DNA of 6,003 nucleotides from Paludibacteraceae bacterium (lineage in GTDB: Bacteria; Bacteroidota; Bacteroidia; Bacteroidales; Paludibacteraceae): positions 1 to 6,003 of the forward strand of contig JAKSMY010000079.1 of NCBI GenBank assembly GCA_024400275.1, in the 5' to 3' direction. Numbering within the stretch: the first letter of the stretch is position 1; each line of letters starts with the position of its first letter. Below the pieces are notes generated by a model. The model searched no databases. It was not told where the DNA came from and worked only from the letters and a program-made list of their open reading frames with translations. A program made the position numbers and the translations under genes. This document shows, piece by piece, positions 1 through 6,003 of the stretch.

Positions 1-133
1 TAACATCTTTGCCTCCTTCGACCTGAATGCCGGAGGATTGCGGCGTGATAATCACGCGCTCGTTTTTATACAAACCCGCCTCGCGTATCTCAGCGAGAGT
101 GGTCTGCAAGTATTTTTGAAAATCGGAGTACAT
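1..133 (-). CDS. kbl: 2-amino-3-ketobutyrate CoA ligase (glycine C-acetyltransferase), N-terminal part
   Basis: This is the first 44 codons of a gene that runs off the left edge. The product would be a PLP-dependent enzyme that splits 2-amino-3-ketobutyrate with CoA into glycine and acetyl-CoA, the second step of threonine breakdown through threonine dehydrogenase. The visible N-terminus follows the family layout: a helix with TLAEIREAGLYKNER (residues 11-26), then VIITPQSSGIQV and a Gly-Gly turn (27-41). This parallels the E. coli Kbl N-terminus, which has an 'ARAEGLFKEERIITSAQ' stretch at the same place. The PLP lysine and the rest of the fold lie outside the window. The ATG at 131-133 is the natural start and gives the usual short lead-in. 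It lies 56 bases after the glutamate dehydrogenase stop, on the same strand, and I see no convincing terminator or promoter in that gap, so co-transcription is plausible. Other alpha-oxoamine synthases such as BioF are the main alternative. Confidence 0.82.
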   Translation of the reverse strand, partial: MYSDFQKYLQTTLAEIREAGLYKNERVIITPQSSGIQVEGGKDV

Positions 134-189
134 AGTAGTTAGATTTTGTACTAGTTGACTAAAAAACCAGGAGACTAGATAAATAGAAA

Positions 190-1532
<1,343 letters not shown>

Positions 1533-1536
<4 letters not shown>

Positions 1537-3515
1537 ACGATAGTTGTTTTTTTGAGATAAATATAAAATATTGTTCCTTTGTCCGATGTCTCGAACGTAA
1601 TGCGTCCGTCGGACCCTTCTACAATGTTCTTTGATATGGCAAGTCCTAACCCCGTACCATTGGATTTGGTCGTAAAATTAGGCGTAAATATCTTGGGCTT
1701 GACCTCCTCCGAAATACCCGGACCATTGTCTGATACAGATATTTCCACTTCGTCATTTAGTTCTTTCAGGATAACAATAATATCCCCGTCCGTGCGGTCT
1801 TCCAAGGCTTGCAAAGCATTTTTAATGAGGTTGGTAAATACTTGTCCTATCTGTTCACGGTCTGTTAAAGCAAAGATACCATTATCAGGCCCCACATAGC
1901 GGATAGGAATATTATTTGCGTTGTTTTGCTGCAAATCAACCGCCTGGTGCAACTTCTCTGCTATATCCACTTCAGACGTGACGACTTGGGGCAGTTTGGC
2001 AAAGGTAGAGAAAGAAGTGGCGATACGGCTGAGATTATCAATCTGCTGAACCAACATAGCAGAAACCTTGGCAAATTTTTCCCCAAAATCAGGTGCCCCG
2101 TGAATTCGTTGAAGTTGCTGTACCGTCAGTTTCATAGGGGTAAGAGGATTATTTATCTCATGTGCGATCTGCCTTGCCATAGTGCGCCAGGCACCTTCTC
2201 GCTCGGAGCGTATCAAACGGCGAGTGGTTTCTTCCAACTCACTTACCATTCGATTGTACCGCAGAACTAACTCGCCCAATTCGTCGTTGTAGTTGTATTT
2301 GATATGGTTGTCTTTGCCCAAGGCAAAATGTTGCATTTTGTCAATCAGTCCCTGAATAGGTTGTGAGGTGGCCCGGGCTGCAAAATAGGACACCAGTAGG
2401 GTAAGAATGAACACGATGATATAGGGAGGCAATAGACGTGCCATGATATTATCTACCTCCATTGCCATATCGTCCTCTGATGGGAAAAATGGCATACATA
2501 TATACCCAATCGGAACATTCGAACCATTTATAAATTCCGTGAAAGCAGCCAGATAACGAACGGAACCAATCTGTTCGTAGCGGACTTGGGTGGATTGTTC
2601 GGAAAAATAGACTTCAGGGTCCATCAGATGGTTGAGTAAGCCGTGCTCGAATAATTCCGGAGTAGATGACCCAATCAGACGGCCGTTCAAATCATACACG
2701 TGAATGTCAGCCCCGTAGGTGTATCCCAAATCGCGTAAATCTACATTCAGCCCCGGCGAGTTGTAAGAAGTGAGATTTAAATCCCAAAAATAAAGGTTCT
2801 GCAAGGCGGCTTGCACGTAGTGACATTTTTCCTGTAGATGTTCGCGTTGCTGTTCCTCATAATGCTTATGCTCAAACCGCATAATAGAAATAATGACGTA
2901 TCCGAAAGCGAAAATAATCAGCAAGGAAAGGATTAATTGTATTTTCTGGCGTAGGCGCAGATTGCGAAAACCACGTGCTGAGATAAGCACCCATAATGCC
3001 ATGCCCAAAACAATGATACACAAACTAACCAAAATAATAAAGTACACGCGCACGCGTACGCGAGCAGAATCCCATCGGGAGGACGGCTGCTGCGAATCAC
3101 GGATGGGCTGGTAGGAGAAACTGCGTTCTATCTCGTCCAATCCCGTGATGTGCCATTGGGTAGGGATAACGGTCATCAGACTATACCAACCGGCTTTGGT
3201 CCAAAGTACTTGTCCTTGAGCATTCTGGAAATCGTATGAGGCCCAGCCATTATGGGTAACCGGCGGCAGTTGATTGACATTAAGCGAACGAGATGACCAA
3301 TAAGTCAGCCCCTTCGGATCAAAAAGAAAATACAGGATTTGCTCATTTTGCCGTGTGAGTTCCACCACGGAATCCATTGCCCCTTTTTCCACCTCTTTTG
3401 CTATGCGCGCTGATTGCTTTTCCGCCTCTAATTGCAGGCGGTTTAAGGTCTCTTCGGAAGACGTACAAGACGTCAGAACGAAGAAAACGAACAGTATTTG
3501 AACTATTTTCTTCAA
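1533..3515 (-). CDS. NtrY-like membrane sensor histidine kinase with two periplasmic regions
   Basis: With the TTG start at 3513-3515 this is a 660-residue kinase. Order: hydrophobic N-terminus (4-16) ending in a lipobox-like LTSC with Cys17; outside region (18-156); helix (157-179); short basic loop; helix (191-211); second outside region (212-362), probably a Cache/PAS-like sensor; helix (363-381); HAMP linker (about 382-435); dimerisation domain with phospho-acceptor His452 in AHEINNPLTPMK; ATPase domain with N-box NLIKNALQALE (562-572), DNGPGI (596-601), FTPNFTTK (610-617) and GTGLGLAI (620-627). The core resembles NtrY, the nitrogen-regulation kinase. No response regulator gene is in the window. 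A longer reading frame begins with an ATG at 3627-3629, but that start lies upstream of the promoter and inside the divergent gene, so I reject it. The TTG start gives a clean MKK signal sequence but only a few bases of leader. The stop overlaps the glutamate dehydrogenase start. Signal sensed and partner regulator are unknown. Confidence 0.9.
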
Positions 3516-3519
3516 TTCG

Positions 3520-3551
3520 CTTGCAAAATTACTAAAAAAATTGTACTTTTG
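3520..3551 (+). promoter_or_regulatory. Bacteroidetes-type promoter for the ArsG-like transporter gene
   Basis: The -7 element TACTTTTG (3544-3551) fits TAnnTTTG exactly. The best -33 is CTTG (3520-3523), three of four bases, 20 bases upstream. Expected transcription start is about 3555-3558, leaving an A-rich leader of roughly 13-16 bases before the ATG at 3571. Confidence 0.75.
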
Positions 3552-3554
3552 CAA
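3521..3554. repeat. Inverted repeat spanning the divergent promoters
   Basis: TTGCAAAA (3521-3528) and its exact reverse complement TTTTGCAA (3547-3554) are separated by 18 bases. The arms contain or abut the promoter elements of both strands, so the symmetry may follow from two opposed promoters. It could also serve as a binding site for a dimeric regulator; that is not shown. Confidence 0.7.
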
Positions 3555-3555
3555 A
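3524..3555 (-). promoter_or_regulatory. Bacteroidetes-type promoter for the histidine kinase-gdhA run
   Basis: On the minus strand a -33 TTTG (3555-3552) is followed by 20 bases and a -7 TAATTTTG (3531-3524), a full match to TTTG-N19-21-TAnnTTTG. Transcription should begin a few bases further on, almost at the proposed TTG start (3515), so the kinase mRNA would be nearly leaderless. The site lies on the same DNA as the rightward promoter. Confidence 0.75.
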
Positions 3556-3570
3556 AAAATTAAACAAAAA

Positions 3571-4287
3571 ATGCTAAATATTTTCACGTCACTTCTCTTG
3601 GGCTTTTTAATGATATTGGATCCCTGCACGTTATTTACCTCCGTAGCCGCTATTGGTTACATAGACCGCGAGATGCAAAACAAGCGTCGTGTACTGACAA
3701 CAGGACTGATGTTTGTATTAGGTAAATTACTGACTTACATACTGTTAAGCGTGCCTTTTATCATGGGGGCGCAGACGGAGGGTATCCATCATTTTTTGCA
3801 AGAGTGGGGAGAACCTATGTTGTGTGGGTTTATGTTGGTGTGCGGTGTGTTGCTGTTTTTCTCCGGTCATCATCACCACGAGCATGACCACGGTATGAGT
3901 AAATGGTTGCAGACGGTAGATGACAAGAGCAGTTGGCTTTGGGCGTTTATGTTGGGTATCTTTTTTGCTATCGCGTTCTGCCCGCATCGTTTGGTATATT
4001 TCTTTACGATGATTGAGATGGCGGTTAATATGGATATGTCCGGACAATGGCTGATGCCTGTTGTTTTCGGATTGGGCACAGGACTGCCTATCATCATCTT
4101 GGCATGGACTATCTGTTATAGTGCCGTTTCTGCTCAGCTGTTAACGGATAAGATGCACCGGTTTGAACATTGGTTCAGATATGTCTGTGCCGTTCTGTTC
4201 ATTGGTTACGGACTTTATTTAGGAGTTCATTTATTGGGTGAAGAACACCACCATCACGACGATGTCCACACCGAATTTTCGCTTTAA
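3571..4287 (+). CDS. ArsG/CcdA/DsbD-type membrane transporter with histidine-rich loops
   Basis: The 238-residue inner-membrane protein has about six helices (near 5-29, 41-66, 80-98, 120-146, 160-185 and 200-221). It follows the layout of the ArsG-type transporter family, related to the CcdA/DsbD membrane domain: a Cys-containing first helix (DPC, Cys19), a mid-protein FCPHR (Cys137-Pro138) and a conserved GTGLP-x-IILAW stretch (169-179). Usual relatives have PCPLAT and FCPTS at the two cysteine sites, so this copy is divergent. Two histidine clusters stand out, HHHHEHDH (100-107) in the middle loop and HHHHDDVH (226-233) at the C-terminus, suggesting metal binding. The substrate is not known; arsenical, transition metal or electron transfer are all possible. 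The ATG at 3571 is chosen over the in-frame TTG at 3541, which lies inside the promoter. The 3' end overlaps the next gene by 26 bases, so the two probably form an operon. Confidence 0.8.
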   Translation: MLNIFTSLLLGFLMILDPCTLFTSVAAIGYIDREMQNKRRVLTTGLMFVLGKLLTYILLSVPFIMGAQTEGIHHFLQEWGEPMLCGFMLVCGVLLFFSGHHHHEHDHGMSKWLQTVDDKSSWLWAFMLGIFFAIAFCPHRLVYFFTMIEMAVNMDMSGQWLMPVVFGLGTGLPIIILAWTICYSAVSAQLLTDKMHRFEHWFRYVCAVLFIGYGLYLGVHLLGEEHHHHDDVHTEFSL

Positions 4288-5047
4288 GCAGTTCACCGTT
4301 TGGCACGACCGATGTGCCATGAAAGTCGGCACCGATGGTGTCCTGCTTGGGGCATGGTGCGATATTGAGGGGTTGAGGGTTGACAATGCACTTATTCGGT
4401 TGACGGTTGACAATGCACAATGCACGATTTTAGATGTTGGGACGGGAAGTGGGTTGATTGCGCTTATGCTGGCGCAGAGGTGCCCTAATGCATATATCGA
4501 TGCCATCGACATTGCCCCGGAGGCAGTGGAACAAGCCACGTATAATTTTGAGCAGTCGCCGTGGGCGGATCGCCTTGCTGCACACCTGAGTCCACTGCAA
4601 TCATGGCACCCCGATTCATCGACCAAATATGACCTCATCGTCAGTAACCCGCCTTATTTCGTCGATTCGCTCAAGAATCCCGACAAGGGACGCGGATTGG
4701 CACGGCACACCGATACGCTGAGTTATGAGGAATTGCTGAAACATAGCGCGCGTTTATTGAAGGAACAGGGGATACTCGCGTTGGTACTTCCTGCCATGGC
4801 GGAAGAGCAGATTATCCGTCTTGCTGCCACACAGGGGCTCTATCCTACACGTCTTACCCGTGTTTTCAGCAAACCCGACAGTCCCACACCTATTCGTATT
4901 CTTATTGAGTTCTGCAAAGAACCGCCCATTGCCCAAGAGGTCTCCCCTTTGAGGGGAGATTTAAAGATGTCTTCCCTGTATATTGAATCGGCGCACTCTC
5001 CACGAAGTGCAGAATACGCCGAAATGACAAAAGATTTTTATTTATAG
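4262..5047 (+). CDS. trmN6: tRNA1(Val) adenine-37 N6-methyltransferase
   Basis: The 261-residue protein is a SAM-dependent methyltransferase of the TrmN6/YfiC family, which makes m6A at position 37 of tRNA1(Val). Diagnostic features are the N-terminal FKQFTVWHDRCAMKVGTDG (8-26), shared closely with E. coli YfiC, SAM motif I LDVGTGSG (57-64), the QSPWADR segment (98-104), catalytic NPPY (129-132) and the C-terminal FYL. The ATG at 4262 places the family N-terminus correctly; an earlier in-frame TTG at 4238 would add only eight unrelated residues. It starts 26 bases inside the preceding transporter gene, in another frame. Compared with E. coli YfiC as I remember it, there are about 15 extra residues just before motif I (LRVDNA and LTVDNA, 38-52) and about 10 extra near the C-terminus (around 226-235), both coinciding with DNA repeats. 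All core motifs are intact, so the enzyme is probably functional. Confidence 0.93.
   Translation: MSTPNFRFKQFTVWHDRCAMKVGTDGVLLGAWCDIEGLRVDNALIRLTVDNAQCTILDVGTGSGLIALMLAQRCPNAYIDAIDIAPEAVEQATYNFEQSPWADRLAAHLSPLQSWHPDSSTKYDLIVSNPPYFVDSLKNPDKGRGLARHTDTLSYEELLKHSARLLKEQGILALVLPAMAEEQIIRLAATQGLYPTRLTRVFSKPDSPTPIRILIEFCKEPPIAQEVSPLRGDLKMSSLYIESAHSPRSAEYAEMTKDFYL
4371..4425 (+). repeat. Direct repeat in frame within trmN6
   Basis: Two 21-base copies, 4371-4391 and 4398-4418, differ at one base and have a period of 27 bases, so the frame is kept and the peptide repeats as LRVDNA/LTVDNA. Each copy carries GGTTGACAATGCAC at its end or a one-base variant unit before it. A second AATGCAC (4419-4425) follows directly on the first (4412-4418). 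The segment coincides with a length excess relative to E. coli YfiC. It resembles short GTTGAC/AATGCAC repeats seen between genes in Bacteroidales, by recollection only. Confidence 0.85.
4941..4959 (+). repeat. C/G-rich inverted repeat within the 3' part of trmN6
   Basis: TCTCCCC (4941-4947) and GGGGAGA (4953-4959) are perfect complements around the loop TTTGA. They encode VSPLRGD in a segment where the protein is about 10 residues longer than E. coli YfiC. No T-run follows and the gene continues for about 90 bases, so this is not read as a terminator. Confidence 0.75.
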
Positions 5048-5083
5048 CTGTTCTCCGCGAGTTGCAAAAAAAAGAAGAATAAA

Positions 5084-5115
5084 TTTGCATAAATCAAAAA
5101 TTAGTTGTACCTTTG
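5084..5115 (+). promoter_or_regulatory. Bacteroidetes-type promoter for the P-loop ATPase gene
   Basis: TTTG (5084-5087), a 20-base spacer and TACCTTTG (5108-5115) match the Bacteroidetes promoter exactly. Transcription should start near 5119-5122, giving a leader of about 25 bases before the ATG at 5147. Just after the -7 is a small inverted repeat CGAAA-AA-TTTCG (5116-5127), and TCGTAA occurs twice (5125-5130, 5140-5145). The rest of the 99-base gap after trmN6 shows no convincing terminator. Confidence 0.8.
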
Positions 5116-5146
5116 CGAAAAATTTCGTAACGAAAAAAATCGTAAT

Positions 5147-6003
5147 ATGGAAAATCCATTTAAATTCGGTACTATTGTAGAAGAAAACTACTTCACGGAT
5201 AGAGTGCAAGAAGTTGCATATATTAAGCAATTTATAGACAGCCCTAATCATTTAATATTGATTAGTCCTCGTCGTTTTGGGAAAAGCAGTGTCGTGATGC
5301 GTGCCTTAAAAGAAAGTGGGCGAAAAAGCATTGTACTAAACTTGCAAAAGGTCATTTCAACCAATGATTTATCCGCTAACCTGCTGCGCGAGTTATTTAA
5401 GGTTCGACCGGTAGAGCAAATCAAGCATTTTTTTACTCATTTTCGTGTTATTCCTACCATCTCTGCCAACCCGTTAACAGGTTCAATAGATGTCAGTTTT
5501 CAACCTGATGTGAATACTACTGAGGTGTTAGAAGATGTGATGCAGTTATTGGACAAAGTGAGTGAATCGCTGCATTTGGTAGTGGTGCTTGACGAGTTCC
5601 AAGAGATATTAGATATTGCGCCTAAATTGGATAAACAACTGCGTAGTATCATGCAGCAACAGAAGCACATTAATTATATTCTGTTGGGCAGTCAGGAGTC
5701 TATGATGACTGATATTTTTGAGAAGAAGAAATCGCCTTTTTACCATTTTGGCGAATTGATGCGTTTGAGCAAACTGCCTTACGATGATTTTGAGATGTAT
5801 TTGTCCTCTCGCTTGCAATCATGTTTTCCTGATACCGCCCACGATTTAGCCAAACAAATATTGAATTACACACAATGCCACCCATATTACGGGCAGCAAT
5901 TGGCATTCCATATTTGGCAGTTGGGTATGCTTCGTTGTGAGAGCGACGATATTTTGGCAACAGCCGTTGACCAAATTGTTGAAACGCACAATTTGGACTA
6001 TGA
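5147..6003 (+). CDS. P-loop ATPase of the archaeal-ATPase/STAND-like family, 3' end missing
   Basis: The frame is open from the ATG at 5147 to the window edge, giving 285 residues without a stop. The start MENPFKFGTIVEENYFTDR is the usual opening of a large Bacteroidota group of ATP-binding proteins (Pfam ATPase_2-like), where the 'F-x-DR' segment precedes the P-loop. Walker A is SPRRFGKSS (40-48, Lys46), with Ser in place of the first Gly, as is common in this group. Walker B is LVVVLDE (144-150, Asp149 and Glu150). A sensor-1-like strand YILLGSQ (177-183) follows. Residues from about 205 onward (LSKLPYDDFEMYL) correspond to the helical lid. The C-terminal domain, often a winged helix or nuclease-like region that would hint at function, lies beyond the edge. 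It has its own promoter and is separate from the trmN6 operon. The cellular role is not known; members are often multicopy accessory genes. Confidence 0.85.
   Translation, partial: MENPFKFGTIVEENYFTDRVQEVAYIKQFIDSPNHLILISPRRFGKSSVVMRALKESGRKSIVLNLQKVISTNDLSANLLRELFKVRPVEQIKHFFTHFRVIPTISANPLTGSIDVSFQPDVNTTEVLEDVMQLLDKVSESLHLVVVLDEFQEILDIAPKLDKQLRSIMQQQKHINYILLGSQESMMTDIFEKKKSPFYHFGELMRLSKLPYDDFEMYLSSRLQSCFPDTAHDLAKQILNYTQCHPYYGQQLAFHIWQLGMLRCESDDILATAVDQIVETHNLDY

Noticed and set aside
134..189. Possible terminator or promoter between gdhA and kbl
   Set aside because: Only 5-base CTAGT/ACTAG arms with a long loop are present, with no T-run, and no TAnnTTTG on the minus strand; neither call can be supported.
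1545..1585. Possible internal promoter for gdhA (TATATTTA on the minus strand)
   Set aside because: The -7 is imperfect and no TTTG lies at the required distance; the region is also AT-rich coding sequence.
3053..3062. Perfect 10-base palindrome CGCGTACGCG
   Set aside because: It lies in the kinase gene within alternating Arg-Val codons (residues 152-157), which explains the repeating CGCG/TACG pattern.
3516..3629. Longer N-terminus for the histidine kinase from an ATG at 3629
   Set aside because: It would lie inside the divergent transporter gene and upstream of the leftward promoter, and would place 38 odd residues before a clean signal sequence.
4231..4638. Open frame of 135 codons on the minus strand
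   Set aside because: It is opposite trmN6, whose motifs are unmistakable; the cysteine/serine-rich translation has no support.

Overview
The window looks like chromosomal DNA from a member of the Bacteroidota, most likely Bacteroidales. Three promoter-like sites match the Bacteroidetes pattern (TTTG, about 20 bases, TAnnTTTG). Starts lack clear Shine-Dalgarno sequences, and the proteins resemble Bacteroidales families. No RNA gene, CRISPR array, insertion sequence or phage gene was seen.

The left half (1-3515) reads leftward as an apparent three-gene run. It starts with a multi-pass sensor histidine kinase whose C-terminal core resembles NtrY. The kinase stop overlaps the start of a hexameric glutamate dehydrogenase gene (ATGA). 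After 56 bases comes the N-terminus of 2-amino-3-ketobutyrate CoA ligase (kbl), cut by the window edge. Glutamate dehydrogenase links glutamate to 2-oxoglutarate and ammonia, and Kbl acts in threonine/glycine breakdown, so the group points to amino-acid nitrogen metabolism with its own membrane sensor. The dehydrogenase has residues typical of NAD-dependent rather than NADP-dependent enzymes.

The centre (3520-3555) is a compact two-way promoter. The two promoters lie on opposite strands of the same 36 bases, within an inverted repeat (TTGCAAAA ... TTTTGCAA). Rightward it drives a six-helix, histidine-rich membrane protein of the ArsG/CcdA/DsbD type. That gene overlaps by 26 bases with a tRNA1(Val) A37 N6-methyltransferase gene (trmN6/yfiC).

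The trmN6 gene appears to have absorbed two short repeat-like segments in frame: a 27-base-period direct repeat just before the SAM-binding motif, and a C/G-rich inverted repeat near the 3' end. Both fall where the protein is longer than its E. coli counterpart.

The right end (5147-6003) has its own strong promoter and a P-loop ATPase of the archaeal-ATPase/STAND-like group, open at the window edge. The most notable points are the kinase-dehydrogenase coupling, the shared promoter and the repeats inside trmN6. No clear new defence or mobile system is visible, although the role of the terminal ATPase is unknown.
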